Assembly (NCBI RefSeq): GCF_011082085.1
Contig: NZ_CP041063.1
Coordinates: forward strand, 806,001-870,000
Direction of reading: 5' to 3'
From: Bacillus sp. Cs-700
GTDB lineage: Bacteria > Bacillota > Bacilli > Bacillales > Guptibacillaceae
DNA length: 64,000 nucleotides
Shown here: positions 25,246 to 34,642 of the stretch, in pieces
How positions within the stretch are numbered: the first letter of the stretch is position 1
How the letters are laid out: each line of letters starts with the position of its first letter
The notes under the pieces: model-generated
What the model was told of the DNA's origin: nothing
What the model saw: only the letters and a program-made list of their open reading frames with translations
The model's database searches: none
Program-made: the position numbers and the translations under genes

Positions 25246-26430
25246 TTAAGCCTGTTTGGTTCTTACGAAGCGCTCGATACGAACAATGGCTTCAAGAAAG
25301 ACTTCGAGTGATGTTGCGTAAGATAGTCTGACGTTATCAGGCGAACCAAATCCTGAGCCAGGAACAAGCGCTACTTTTTCTTCTTCTAAAAGTCCTTTTA
25401 CGAAAGCATCAACATTTTCATACCCTGTTTTCTCTGCTGCTTCTTTTGCGTTAGGGAACAAGTAAAAAGCACCTTGAGGTTTCACACAAGTGAATCCTGG
25501 AATATTATTCAGTTTTTCATAAACGGTGTTCAATCGTTCTTCAAATGCTGTTTTCATTTCATTTACAGGTTCCTGTGACCCTTCGTAAGCTGCTAAAGCA
25601 GCATACTGCGAAATGGATGTAGGGTTTGATGTAGAATGACTAGCTAAATTCGTCATTGCTTTAATGATTTCTTTTCGTCCTGCTGCATACCCAATTCTCC
25701 ATCCAGTCATCGAATGAGATTTAGATACGCCATTAATGATAATCGTTTGTTCCTTTAATTCCGTAGAGAGTTCTGCGATAGAAGTATGTTTTGCTCCATC
25801 ATAAACGAGCTTTTCATAAATTTCATCAGAAACAATAAGAATATTGTTTTCTAAACAAAAAGCACCGATTTCTTTCAACTCATCAGGTGTATAGATCGAC
25901 CCGGTTGGGTTTGAAGGAGAATTAATAATAACCGCCTTTGTTTGAGGCGTTACCGCTTTTTCTAGCTGCGCCACAGTTATTTTAAATGCATGATCTTCTT
26001 TACCTTCTACATAAACTGGATTTCCGCCAGCTAGCTTTACTTGTTCAGGATAGCTTACCCAGTAAGGTGTAGGAATAATGACTTCATCACCTTCATCAAG
26101 GATTACTTGAAACAAGGTATAAAGCGCATGTTTCGCTCCAGTACACACAATGATTTCATCAGCATTGTAAGCGATATTTTGATCTTCCTGGAACTTTGCG
26201 ATAATACTTTCTTTTAGAGGAAGAATACCACCTGAAGGCGTATATTTTGTTAGTCCCTCATCCATTGCATTCTTAGCTGCATTCAGAATATGTGAAGGCG
26301 TATTAAAGTCAGGTTCCCCTGCACCAAGTGCGATTACATCATGACCTTCAGCTTTCAACGCTTTTGCTTTTGCTGTGATTTCTAAAGTGGCAGATGGTGT
26401 CAGAGCTGCTACACGAGTTGATAATTGCAT
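25246..26430 (-). CDS. aspB: Aspartate aminotransferase (class I, AspB type)
   Basis: PLP enzyme converting aspartate + 2-oxoglutarate to oxaloacetate + glutamate. 394 residues. Seen: LGAGEPDFNTP, GAKHALY, SPSNPTG, SDEIYEKLVYDG, the Schiff-base lysine in NGVSKSHSMTGWRIGY, and the C-terminal RLSYATS arginine. ATG 26430 chosen: GGGAGGAAG precedes it; the frame extends 36 codons upstream into the ypmB gene end but without a site. Third gene of ypmA-ypmB-aspB. Confidence 0.95.
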   Translation of the reverse strand: MQLSTRVAALTPSATLEITAKAKALKAEGHDVIALGAGEPDFNTPSHILNAAKNAMDEGLTKYTPSGGILPLKESIIAKFQEDQNIAYNADEIIVCTGAKHALYTLFQVILDEGDEVIIPTPYWVSYPEQVKLAGGNPVYVEGKEDHAFKITVAQLEKAVTPQTKAVIINSPSNPTGSIYTPDELKEIGAFCLENNILIVSDEIYEKLVYDGAKHTSIAELSTELKEQTIIINGVSKSHSMTGWRIGYAAGRKEIIKAMTNLASHSTSNPTSISQYAALAAYEGSQEPVNEMKTAFEERLNTVYEKLNNIPGFTCVKPQGAFYLFPNAKEAAEKTGYENVDAFVKGLLEEEKVALVPGSGFGSPDNVRLSYATSLEVFLEAIVRIERFVRTKQA

Positions 26431-26452
26431 TTCTCTTCCTCCCTTAAGTACA

Positions 26453-26950
26453 TTAATTTTGTTTAATCGACCTCGAGCGCCAATAGTCCCCATTACTAAA
26501 GTAATAATAGGCAAATGTATAGCGATTGTCGGTATCAATAAACGTTGCTTCCCATACGAGTACTTGTTTCTTTTCTTGATTCACTTCAATACCTGGTTTA
26601 ATATTAATAATCTCTTGTGGAGAAAATTCATTATTCAATTTCTTTTTAACCGTTTCTGCACTAACGCCTTCCTCCACTTTCTTTGTTACAAGAGGTTGAT
26701 CGTTGTCTGGTACAAAAACGTAAACCTCATCCTTGTTCTTATCGCTTCCTTGTAAGACGACATATGCATCACTCGTCCCATGATATTGGACGGCATTATC
26801 GACTTCTTCGATCACTGCTTCAGATTCAGCTCGAGCAATCGCTTTGTCCTCTAACTTATCAGGATGATTCGTAATAGCGTTATAAAAAGAGACTCCTTGC
26901 CAAATCATCAGTGCTACAATAACACCAGCAATAATTCCTATCAGTCGCAT
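26453..26950 (-). CDS. ypmB: YpmB-like membrane-anchored protein (DUF5590)
   Basis: 165 residues: N-terminal membrane helix (IGIIAGVIVALMIWQGVSF) and an extracytoplasmic part with two PepSY-like repeats (KAIARAESEAVIEEVDNA..., VEEGVSAETVKKKLNNEF...). Function unknown; conserved beside aspB in Bacillus. AGGGTGATAG precedes the ATG. 12 bases downstream of ypmA. Confidence 0.9.
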   Translation of the reverse strand: MRLIGIIAGVIVALMIWQGVSFYNAITNHPDKLEDKAIARAESEAVIEEVDNAVQYHGTSDAYVVLQGSDKNKDEVYVFVPDNDQPLVTKKVEEGVSAETVKKKLNNEFSPQEIINIKPGIEVNQEKKQVLVWEATFIDTDNRYTFAYYYFSNGDYWRSRSIKQN

Positions 26951-26962
26951 ACTATCACCCTA

Positions 26963-27133
26963 TTATGTACGATAGATCGTGAAAATCATTTGATCCTGAT
27001 CTTCTTCATCAAGTGCAAGCCCAAACATAAGGTCTTTTTCTTTTAATGTACGATTTAACGAATCTACAATTTTGTAAATATCAAGGGACTTACTCACTTT
27101 TACTGTCGATAAAACTTCAATGTTGCTTTCCAT
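26963..27133 (-). CDS. ypmA: YpmA-like small protein (DUF4264)
   Basis: 56 residues (MESNIEVLSTVKVSKSLDIY ... FTIYRT), matching B. subtilis YpmA in length, sequence style and position ahead of ypmB-aspB. Alpha/beta, with LMFGLALDEEDQ as a conserved core. AGGGAG lies at proper spacing for the ATG at 27133 (an ATG three codons earlier overlaps it). Function unknown. Its 5' side faces the candidate RNA on the other strand. Confidence 0.88.
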   Translation of the reverse strand: MESNIEVLSTVKVSKSLDIYKIVDSLNRTLKEKDLMFGLALDEEDQDQMIFTIYRT

Positions 27134-27164
27134 TCCTGTCATCTCCCTGTGCTATATGTGTTGA

Positions 27165-27313
27165 GGCCTATGTGGAGTACTGCGCTTACTCCGGGATAAA
27201 TTTACTACTTATAGATGGCAGAAGGTGAGACAAACTATAAGTACCGTCAGAGACGGTGCATTAAATCTGCTCCACTTCCAACAGTGCCTGCGCCATGCGC
27301 AGGCTATTTTTTA
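27165..27313 (+). ncRNA. Candidate structured RNA, unassigned
   Basis: ~150-nt plus-strand transcript proposed from three signs: an extended -10 (TGC-TATATG, 27149-27157), at least three local stems (GGAGTA/TACTCC at 27174/27187; ACTTATAG/CTATAAGT at 27207/27235; ACCGTC/GACGGT at 27243/27252), and a textbook terminator GCCTGCGC-CAT-GCGCAGGC followed by TATTTTTT (27286-27311). GTGGAG (27172) can instead pair with CTCCAC (27270), giving a mutually exclusive fold. No reading frame with a ribosome site is present. I do not match it to a known RNA family. Confidence 0.5.
27286..27313 (+). terminator. Plus-strand terminator
   Basis: 8-bp GC-rich stem GCCTGCGC/GCGCAGGC, 3-nt loop, then TATTTTTT. 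The T run is only on the plus strand, although both neighbouring genes are on the minus strand. Confidence 0.8.
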
Positions 27314-27407
27314 TGTTGCTTTCTTATCCAAACCTTATAAAAAACATTTTCTCTTCCTATTTTTAAATAAGTTCCGTTTTTTTGCAACAATTTCGATGAG
27401 GAAACTT

Positions 27408-28232
27408 TTATCTTGTTTCTTTTGTAGGAAGAGTGATGACATCATAGCGATCATTTTGAATACGAAGGGTCACACTTCCGATTCGATAAGGATAGTAAAC
27501 GTCCGTCCAGCTTTCGTTCAAACGTTCGAGTACTGATTCACTTACGTCAATGTTGTTATGACGAAAGATAACCGCCATTTGTGGATCAATTGCACTTAGA
27601 AATTCGGATGAACTGCCATTTCCAGCACCAAAATTAGCCACTTTCAAAACTTCTACCGCTCTCCCGGAAGAGGCAATTTCTTCTTCAAGTTCAAGATTTG
27701 TTTCCCCCATCATTAATAAATCCTGACTTCCTAAGGATAGCATAAAAGTAACGGAACCTGTCTTAGAGATGTTCAGTATTTCTACATTCACATCCTCCAT
27801 CAGCTCAAGCTGTTGGTTTTCTTGAATGTGCTGTTTTTGAATGTGTGATGGAATAGATGAAAGAAAAGCCGTTTCTACTCCTTTTGATAAAAACACTTCT
27901 TTCACATCATAATAGTGAAGCAAGTTGGAAAAATTCCCTGTATAAGCTTCATCCGCATTGGTAAGTAAAACTTTTCTAATTTCCTTTACTTTAAACATTT
28001 TCAGCCGATCGATTAACTCCTGTTCGGAATGAGAACTACCTGTATTAATTAGCACCGCTCCATTTTCTTTTGATTGAAGAAGAATGGCCTCTCCAGTTGA
28101 AAGGTCAAGAAACGTCACTGCCACTTCATGATTTCTTAAATGAAGGTCAACAGATTGAATTGAGGCTTCAGCACTCGTTGCACCTAGCATAAGAATATAA
28201 GTACTTATCATCAACACAAGTAATTTCTTCAT
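27408..28232 (-). CDS. Secreted metallo-beta-lactamase-fold protein, degenerate active site (ComEC C-terminus-like)
   Basis: 274 residues with a signal peptide (LLVLMISTYILMLGATSAEA). The rest follows the ComEC/Rec2-type MBL layout: VTFLDLSTGEAILLQS, GAVLINTGSS, then LKMFKVKEIRKVLLTNADEAYTGN. In active members that last segment is LTHxHxDH-IGG; here His and Asp ligands are lost (LTNADEAYTG), so metal-dependent hydrolysis looks impossible. Role unknown. ATG 28232 chosen (GGAGGG, 6-base spacing; GTG 28235 adjacent). Sits between dinG and ypmA, where B. subtilis has no gene. Confidence 0.75.
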   Translation of the reverse strand: MKKLLVLMISTYILMLGATSAEASIQSVDLHLRNHEVAVTFLDLSTGEAILLQSKENGAVLINTGSSHSEQELIDRLKMFKVKEIRKVLLTNADEAYTGNFSNLLHYYDVKEVFLSKGVETAFLSSIPSHIQKQHIQENQQLELMEDVNVEILNISKTGSVTFMLSLGSQDLLMMGETNLELEEEIASSGRAVEVLKVANFGAGNGSSSEFLSAIDPQMAVIFRHNNIDVSESVLERLNESWTDVYYPYRIGSVTLRIQNDRYDVITLPTKETR

Positions 28233-28275
28233 CACAATCCCTCCTCATAGAAGTAGTTTGTGATGAAGATGTGCA

Positions 28276-31071
28276 TTATAACCAGAGATCTAGTTCATTT
28301 ACCAATTCTTCTGTTGTCCCTTTAATTAACGGGACATCCGGTAAGGATTTTACAAATAATCGACCGTACCTTGTCGAAATGATGCGGCGATCGAATATAA
28401 ATACTGCACCTCGATCACGCTGCGAGCGAACGAGCCTTCCAAACCCCTGTTTGAAGCGAATAATCGCTTCAGGTAGCGAAAGTTCCATAAATGGGTTACC
28501 ACCCGAACTTTTCAATTGCTCTGATCTCGCCTGAAAAACGGGGTTGTCAGGTGGCGAGAATGGAAGGCGAACGATGATAAGGCAACTTAGATCTTCTCCT
28601 GGAATATCCACGCCCTCCCAGAAGCTACTCGTACCAAACAAAATCGCGTCTTCACTTTCTTTAAAATTCTTTGTTAGCCTGACCCTGCTTCCGCTATCAA
28701 CACCCTGACTAATCAACGTTAGTTCATCATGAGCGATTAATTCTTTCATCCGATGATGTGCTTTTTTAAGCATGTCGTAAGATGTAAACAAAACAAGCAT
28801 TCTTCCCCTCGTGACACGGGCAATTTGAAGAATCGCATCCGTAATATGTTCAACAAACTGAACATCCGATACATCTTTAATCATAGGCAAATCTGTAGGT
28901 ATCATCAGTCGTGCTTGCTCACTATAATCAAATGGTGAATGATATTGGTGAATGAGCGGCCCAAATTCTTCCAAACCAAGTCGCTTCGTAATATAATCAA
29001 ATGAATTCTTTACAGTAAGCGTAGCGGATGTTAACAATATACTTTTTTTCTTTCCGAAGTAGTCGCTTGAAAGTAGGGAACCCACTTCCACTGGTCTACT
29101 GAACAAAAATGCCGAATTTAACGATCCTTTAGGATCAATTTCTACCCACTTCACATCGTTTTCACTTTCATTAAGAAGAAGATAGTCAACTTTTGAAAGC
29201 TCCTCTAAAACAGAAGCATGAATGCCTTTAAAGTCAGCAGACGTATTTAACTGTTCTCTCGTTAGCTCATCTTCTTTTAAATCAAGTTCTTTCTCTAGCT
29301 TTTTTAATGATTTGTCAAGATCTTTCAAATAGAAAACCAAGCGATGGGCTGCTTCCTGAATCGCTTCCCATGCTGAGCCATTCTCACCTGTAATCCGATA
29401 GCTTAATCGACCAATTTCATTTGAACGATGAATATTTTTTTGTACGTAACGATGAAGCATACGAAAAAGTTCATCAACATCTCCAAGAATCGTTTTCACA
29501 TATGCATCAATTTCATTTTTTGTCTCTTCTACTTCGACTTCCAGGTTTTTCAAAATGCTTAGAACTTTTCCATAAATTCCGTCGCCATCCTTAAGTCCCA
29601 TTCGGACAAATCCCTGTAGAATCGAGAAATAATCGGTTTTGATGCCAAAAAACTCAGTAGCAATATCCTCAAGATGATGAGCTTCATCAATCACAGCCTG
29701 CTGATAAGCGGGTAATAACTGATGCTCATTAATTAAATCACTGAATAATAAAGCGTGATTTGTAATGATTAAATCCGCATTCATGGCAAAGCGTTTTCTT
29801 CGATGATAAAAGTCACGCGAAAACCATGGAGAACGGTGATTAGCGGAAACGGCTGCATCACTTTTTACCTGATGCCAGAAAATCTTTCCACCGCTAGAAA
29901 GGTTTAACTCTTCCACATCCCCATAATCCGTTTCAAGTAGCCAGACGAGAATTTGTGCCTTTGTTAAAATCGTATCGTAATTGTCTTCTTCAACATAATG
30001 TAGCTGTTGTTCAAATCGGGTTAAGTCTAAATAATGACTTCTTCCTTTGATAATCGTAGCTTTAAAGGAAAATGGCAAAATATCACGAAGAAAAGGCAGA
30101 TCCCGTTGTAGCAGCTGTTCTTGTAATTGAATCGTATGGGTACTAACAACAACTGGCTTGCCGGAGTTCTTAGCATGAACAACTCCAGGTAGTAAATAAC
30201 CTAATGACTTACCTATACCTGTCCCTGCCTCAATGAGAATATGTTGATTTGTATCAAAGGCATGAGCTACCTGCTTCATCATATCGCTTTGACCCGTTCG
30301 CACTTCAAAGTCCGGAATTGTTTCAGCCATTTTTTGTTCAAACTCTTTTTGTGCATGCTCAAATTGAATCGATTGATGGGGTGAATCCAATTCACTGGTT
30401 TGTTCTTGTAACTTAATCGCAATGTCTCGAAAGATCTCAAAATTGCCTTCTGGTTCAATCCTATTCTTTTTGTCTTGCATGATCTCATGTAAGACCACTT
30501 CCATATCGCTCGATAGTCGAGTGGAAAGCTCCGCTAACTGTTCGAGTGTTACAAGTGGTAAACCATACAGTTTATCAAAAAGAAAGAGCAATAGTTCAGC
30601 TGTAACTTCAGCATCACTATCTGCTTGATGGGGATTATCATGTTGAATTTCTAAATATTCTGCAAGTGAAGATAATTTATATGCTTCTGCCGTTGGCAAT
30701 AAAATCCGCGCAAGTTCCACCGTGTCAATCGTTGGTCCTGTAAACGGATCATATCCACTCACATCAAGCTGCGCATTCATAAAGTTAAGATCGAATCGTA
30801 CGTTATGGGCGACAAAATAAGCCCCATCCAAACGTTTGAGAAGCTCTGGAGCCACCTCTTCAAATAATGGTGCATCTTTCAAATCTTCATCCGTTATCCC
30901 TGTCAATTGTTGTATAAATAGAGGAAGTGATTTCTCAGGGTTTACAAATGATGCATACCGATCAACAATCGCTCCATCTTCAATAACTGCTAATCCTATC
31001 TGAATGATTCGATCCCCATTTTTAGGGGAGTTTCCTGTCGTTTCAAAATCTATTATGGTATATCGATTCAT
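28276..31071 (-). CDS. dinG: DinG-family helicase with N-terminal 3'-5' exonuclease
   Basis: 931 residues. Residues ~1-165 are a DnaQ-like exonuclease with the DEDDh set (D9, E11 in IDFETTG; D94; H148 and D153). Residues ~250-930 are an XPD/DinG-like superfamily 2 helicase: Walker A in EAGTGIGKS (281-289), DEAH box, and the late motif QGFGRLVRSQRDRGA. The cysteines of the E. coli iron-sulfur domain are not evident, as for other Firmicutes DinG proteins, which act chiefly as exonucleases. GAGGTGA before the ATG. Role in DNA repair or recombination; exact duty uncertain. Confidence 0.94.
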   Translation of the reverse strand: MNRYTIIDFETTGNSPKNGDRIIQIGLAVIEDGAIVDRYASFVNPEKSLPLFIQQLTGITDEDLKDAPLFEEVAPELLKRLDGAYFVAHNVRFDLNFMNAQLDVSGYDPFTGPTIDTVELARILLPTAEAYKLSSLAEYLEIQHDNPHQADSDAEVTAELLLFLFDKLYGLPLVTLEQLAELSTRLSSDMEVVLHEIMQDKKNRIEPEGNFEIFRDIAIKLQEQTSELDSPHQSIQFEHAQKEFEQKMAETIPDFEVRTGQSDMMKQVAHAFDTNQHILIEAGTGIGKSLGYLLPGVVHAKNSGKPVVVSTHTIQLQEQLLQRDLPFLRDILPFSFKATIIKGRSHYLDLTRFEQQLHYVEEDNYDTILTKAQILVWLLETDYGDVEELNLSSGGKIFWHQVKSDAAVSANHRSPWFSRDFYHRRKRFAMNADLIITNHALLFSDLINEHQLLPAYQQAVIDEAHHLEDIATEFFGIKTDYFSILQGFVRMGLKDGDGIYGKVLSILKNLEVEVEETKNEIDAYVKTILGDVDELFRMLHRYVQKNIHRSNEIGRLSYRITGENGSAWEAIQEAAHRLVFYLKDLDKSLKKLEKELDLKEDELTREQLNTSADFKGIHASVLEELSKVDYLLLNESENDVKWVEIDPKGSLNSAFLFSRPVEVGSLLSSDYFGKKKSILLTSATLTVKNSFDYITKRLGLEEFGPLIHQYHSPFDYSEQARLMIPTDLPMIKDVSDVQFVEHITDAILQIARVTRGRMLVLFTSYDMLKKAHHRMKELIAHDELTLISQGVDSGSRVRLTKNFKESEDAILFGTSSFWEGVDIPGEDLSCLIIVRLPFSPPDNPVFQARSEQLKSSGGNPFMELSLPEAIIRFKQGFGRLVRSQRDRGAVFIFDRRIISTRYGRLFVKSLPDVPLIKGTTEELVNELDLWL

Positions 31072-31275
31072 ACGTTTTCACCTCAGTTGCTTCAACCCTT
31101 CAAGCGGTTACCTTCATTACTTTATCATTTTTTCTCTTGAACGGAAAATAATTTCTTATTCATTTGAACTCCATTTACCTAATAGCTTTCTAAAACATAG
31201 TCCCGCTTTGCTTTAGAAGGAAGCGTTCTATATCTGAGAGCACGCATGGGAGAAGAACTTTCCATATCACCCTTC

Positions 31276-31309
31276 AAAAAAATGCCCTGGACAAAGTCCA
31301 GAGCATTTT
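31276..31309 (-). terminator. Terminator of panBCD
   Basis: AAAATGCTCTGGAC-TTT-GTCCAGGGCATTTT plus T run on the minus strand. The ~200 bp from here to dinG hold no gene I can see. Confidence 0.9.
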
Positions 31310-31310
31310 C

Positions 31311-31694
31311 TTATAAAATTGTTGCTTCAGGCTCTAGCCCAATCATATCAACGATCGTATTATGCTCATTCATTATGGCTACGCGCGGCGTATATTGTTT
31401 CGCTTCTTCCTCACTCATCATAGCGTAAGCAACAATAATTACTACGTCTCCTTCTTGAACAAGTCGTGCAGCTGCTCCATTTAAACAAACAACTCCCGAT
31501 CCTCTTTCACCAGGAATAATATATGTTTCTAACCTTGCACCATTATTATTATTTACAATTTGAACTTTCTCATTCGGAAGCATGCCTACAGCTTCAATAA
31601 TGTCTTCGTCTATCGTAATGCTTCCCACATAGTTTAAATTAGCTTCCGTTACACGGGCGCGATGAATTTTACCCTTCATCATTGTTAGAAACAT
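31311..31694 (-). CDS. panD: Aspartate 1-decarboxylase
   Basis: Makes beta-alanine for pantothenate. 127 residues, synthesised as a proenzyme that cleaves itself between G24 and S25 (NYVGSITID) to form the pyruvoyl group. Also seen: [10 protein letters not shown] and the NGAAARL motif. AGGAGTG nine bases before the first ATG supports that start. Last gene of panBCD, three bases after panC. Confidence 0.97.
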   Translation of the reverse strand: MFLTMMKGKIHRARVTEANLNYVGSITIDEDIIEAVGMLPNEKVQIVNNNNGARLETYIIPGERGSGVVCLNGAAARLVQEGDVVIIVAYAMMSEEEAKQYTPRVAIMNEHNTIVDMIGLEPEATIL

Positions 31695-31697
31695 CTT

Positions 31698-32561
31698 CTA
31701 CACTCCTATCGCAATTTCATTTCTTGTTGTAACCTTGTTGTCTATGAGTCGTGCAGCAGTAAATTGAACAGCTACGGCTACAATAATATTTTCTTTCACC
31801 ACATCAATGGCTTCTAACGCTGGATAAGAAAGAACTTCGACATAATCAATCACTCCAGATGTTTGGTTTAAATAAGAAATCATCAATTCTTTAATACGTG
31901 CTGGGTTCGTTTCCCCACGCTCAATCGCATTTGCTGCAGCAGCAAGACTTCTTGACAACTGAATGGCCTCTTCTCGTTCAGTAGGCGTTAAATATACATT
32001 ACGCGAGCTTTTCGCAAGCCCATCTTCCTCTCGAATAATTGGACACGGGACGATTTCAACTGGAACGTTAAAATCCTCCACAAGCCCTTTTATCACGGCT
32101 ACTTGCTGAGCATCTTTCATACCAAAGTAGGCACGATCTGGGAGAACGATCTGAAGCAATTTCATAACGACGGTAGCCACGCCATCAAAATGGCCTGGCC
32201 TTGCTTCGCCACATAATGTATCGACACGTTCTTGAACGGTTAATCGTGTGGTACGTTGTTTTGGATACATCTCTTTCACATTTGGGTAAAACAGGATGTC
32301 TACTCCCGCCTGTTTCGCAAGTTGTTCATCGCGTTTCAAATCTCTCGGATAACGATCAAAATCTTCATTTGGACCAAATTGCAAAGGATTCACAAATACA
32401 CTCATGATAACGCAATCATTTTGTTTCAACGCTTCTTCTACAAGACTCATATGTCCTTCATGAAGGTAACCCATCGTAGGTACAAAGCCAATCGTCTTGC
32501 CCGATCTTAACGTTTTTTTAGAAAAAGTCTGCATTTCGTTGATCGTCGTTATGATTCTCAT
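31698..32561 (-). CDS. panC: Pantothenate synthetase
   Basis: Joins pantoate and beta-alanine with ATP. 287 residues with the nucleotidyltransferase HIGH-type motif [40 protein letters not shown] and [10 protein letters not shown] (KMSKS equivalent). GGAGGGA before the ATG; start overlaps the panB stop by four bases, indicating translational coupling. Confidence 0.97.
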   Translation of the reverse strand: MRIITTINEMQTFSKKTLRSGKTIGFVPTMGYLHEGHMSLVEEALKQNDCVIMSVFVNPLQFGPNEDFDRYPRDLKRDEQLAKQAGVDILFYPNVKEMYPKQRTTRLTVQERVDTLCGEARPGHFDGVATVVMKLLQIVLPDRAYFGMKDAQQVAVIKGLVEDFNVPVEIVPCPIIREEDGLAKSSRNVYLTPTEREEAIQLSRSLAAAANAIERGETNPARIKELMISYLNQTSGVIDYVEVLSYPALEAIDVVKENIIVAVAVQFTAARLIDNKVTTRNEIAIGV

Positions 32562-33397
32562 GATCTCGTCCCTCCGTACATCCCTGACAGCTGCTCTTCC
32601 TTCATATTAAAAGAGTGCTTATGCTCTGGAAATTGACGTTCTTTCACTTCTGAAACATACTCACCAATGGCTTTTGAAATAACGTTTGAAACATGACTAT
32701 ACTGCTTCACAAATTTAGGTACATGGCCAGTACCATATCCGATTACATCGTGATAAACGAGGACTTGCCCATCTGCCTGAACACCCGCACCTATGCCAAT
32801 AACTGGGATAGAAAGTTCTTCCGCCACAATTTCCGTTAGCTGTTGAGGGACGCATTCCAATACAAGTGCAAAGGCTCCTGCTTCTTCGATTGCTTTTGCC
32901 TCTCTAACGAGTAAAGCGGCACTATCAGATTCTTTTGCCTGTACTTTATAACCACCTAATACGCCTACAGATTGTGGTGTTAGCCCTAAATGTCCCATAA
33001 CCGGTACACCTGCTATAGTTAACTTTCTAACTTGTGAAATAACTTCCCCACCGCCTTCAAGCTTAACTGCATGAGCTCCGGCTTCTTGCATAAGTCTTCC
33101 CGCATGAGCAAGCGTTTCTTGAAAATTACTATGATAGGTAAGGAAGGGCAAATCTGTTACTACAAATGTATGCGTTGCTCCACGTTTTACTGCTTTCGTA
33201 TGAAGAACCATATCATCCATCGTAACCGGTACAGTTGAATCGTACCCAAGTGCAACCATGCCTACCGAATCACCTACTAACAACAAATCCACCCCTGCTG
33301 CTTCTGCTAGTTTTGCTGAAGGATAATCATATGCGGTTAGCATCGCAATTGGCTCTTTCTTTACTTTCATCTTTTTAAAATCGCTTGTCGTTTTCAT
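32558..33397 (-). CDS. panB: 3-methyl-2-oxobutanoate hydroxymethyltransferase
   Basis: Transfers a hydroxymethyl group from methylene-THF to 2-oxoisovalerate, first step to pantothenate. 279 residues; seen: [53 protein letters not shown] 33397 chosen for the AAAGGAGG site upstream; an earlier ATG at 33430 lies inside the leader hairpin's T tail. First gene of panBCD behind a long leader. Links to folD (methylene-THF) metabolically. Confidence 0.96.
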   Translation of the reverse strand: MKTTSDFKKMKVKKEPIAMLTAYDYPSAKLAEAAGVDLLLVGDSVGMVALGYDSTVPVTMDDMVLHTKAVKRGATHTFVVTDLPFLTYHSNFQETLAHAGRLMQEAGAHAVKLEGGGEVISQVRKLTIAGVPVMGHLGLTPQSVGVLGGYKVQAKESDSAALLVREAKAIEEAGAFALVLECVPQQLTEIVAEELSIPVIGIGAGVQADGQVLVYHDVIGYGTGHVPKFVKQYSHVSNVISKAIGEYVSEVKERQFPEHKHSFNMKEEQLSGMYGGTRS

Positions 33398-33433
33398 CTT
33401 TTTCCTCCTTTTTTTAGAGGAACATCTCACCGC

Positions 33434-33525
33434 ACAAAAAACCTCCTAACATGGAAATGCAGCAGACAGGGGTATCCCATCAGTCTATGTACACATAGAC
33501 TTGCCGCAAAACTCCACGTTAGGAG
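33434..33525 (-). terminator. Terminator-like hairpin inside the panB leader
   Basis: CTCCTAACGTGGA (33525-33513) pairs with TCCATGTTAGGAG (33455-33443), 13 bp with one G-U, followed by GTTTTTT. The loop carries its own stem AGTCTATGT/ACATAGACT. It lies ~40 nt before the panB start, so it can end transcription early. Confidence 0.75.
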
Positions 33526-33637
33526 ATTACTTCATCGGTTTTATCCCTCTGTCCCAGTCCATACGGATCAAGGCAGACTATTATTTTAGTAAGAATAAAT
33601 GGTGCGGCTCTAATCAGATACCGCCCTTACACCTGTT
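33526..33637 (-). promoter_or_regulatory. 5' half of the panB leader, possible pan-type RNA
   Basis: From the predicted start near 33631, the RNA begins with a GGT...GCGG/CCGC...ACC hairpin and a second AGTC/GACT hairpin before the terminator-like stem. A conserved pan RNA motif is known upstream of pantothenate genes in Firmicutes; I infer this may be one, but I cannot align its conserved bases from memory. Confidence 0.4.
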
Positions 33638-33646
33638 AGTATAGCA
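33638..33646 (-). promoter_or_regulatory. Extended -10 promoter of panBCD
   Basis: TGC-TATACT on the minus strand, just after the birA stop; no good -35, which is common with extended -10 promoters. Confidence 0.5.
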
Positions 33647-33664
33647 GAAAATGTGACACAATCG

Positions 33665-34642
33665 TTAACAGATTTCAATATCTGCAGAATAAATATAGTG
33701 CATCTTCCCACTTTCATCTTCTAAAAGCAGAACACCTTCTTCTGTAATCCCTTTTGCAAGGCCTTCGATAACCCCATTTAACGTCCTTGCTTTTATTTTA
33801 CGACCTAGACTAACCGCATAGCTTTCCCATAGAAGTTTGATCATCCTAAATCCATTGTTTAGATATTCTTCATAAAGCGTTTCGAGTTCATTTAATATGG
33901 CAGCTAGAAGGGCTGAACGTGTTATATCCCTGCCAGACTCAATCTTAAGTGATGTTGCGGTCGTTAACTCATCCGGAAAATCTTCTTTGCTCGCATTCAC
34001 GTTAATGCCCATCCCAATAATGATTGACTTAATTTGATCTGCTTCAGCCTGAAGTTCTGTAAGTATGCCCACAACTTTTTTTCCATCAATTAAAATATCA
34101 TTCGGCCACTTAATTTCTGCTTCAAGTCCTGTTTGCTTACGAATCGCATGTACAACGCTAACCGCAGCAATCAGTGTAAACTGTGGTGCCCTCTGAGGTG
34201 GGAGTTTCGGACGCAAAATAATACTTGTCCAGATCCCGCTCCCACTAGGAGAGTGCCAGGAGCGACCAAGTCTTCCCTTCCCTGCTGTTTGTTCGTCAGC
34301 TACAATGATGGTGCCATCCGAAGCTCCTCGATGGGCTAAATCATGGGCAATAAATTGAGTTGATTCAACAGTAGGATACGTATATATGGTTTTCCCTAGA
34401 AAATTAGTCGTTAGCTTAAGAGCAATTTCTTCTTTACTAAGCATATCCGGTCTGGAAACGATTCGATAACCTTTTTTTTGAACTGCTTCAACTTCGTAGC
34501 CGTTTTTCCTAAGTTCTGAAACGTGTTTCCAAATAGCTGTTCGAGATACGTTGAGCGTTTCACTTATCATTTGACCTGAAACGTAGTTTTCTGCATGCTC
34601 TTCAAGCATTTGCAGCAGGCGCTGCCTTATTGAGTCTGCCAC
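33665..34642 (-). CDS. birA: Biotin-protein ligase / biotin operon repressor
   Basis: Attaches biotin to carboxylases and represses biotin genes. 325 residues: N-terminal helix-turn-helix (SGQMISETLNVSRTAIWKHV, ~20-40), ligase domain with GRGRLGRSWHSP (biotinyl-AMP loop) and KWPNDILIDGKKV, SH3-like C-terminus (ARTLNGVIEGLAKGI). GTG start with AAGGTGG eight bases before; it overlaps the cca end by 16 bases. Last gene of the ypjD-to-birA operon. Confidence 0.96.
   Translation of the reverse strand: MADSIRQRLLQMLEEHAENYVSGQMISETLNVSRTAIWKHVSELRKNGYEVEAVQKKGYRIVSRPDMLSKEEIALKLTTNFLGKTIYTYPTVESTQFIAHDLAHRGASDGTIIVADEQTAGKGRLGRSWHSPSGSGIWTSIILRPKLPPQRAPQFTLIAAVSVVHAIRKQTGLEAEIKWPNDILIDGKKVVGILTELQAEADQIKSIIIGMGINVNASKEDFPDELTTATSLKIESGRDITRSALLAAILNELETLYEEYLNNGFRMIKLLWESYAVSLGRKIKARTLNGVIEGLAKGITEEGVLLLEDESGKMHYIYSADIEIC

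Noticed and set aside
26375-26755. 126-codon plus-strand open frame over aspB/ypmB
   Set aside because: Antisense to two conserved genes and without a ribosome site.
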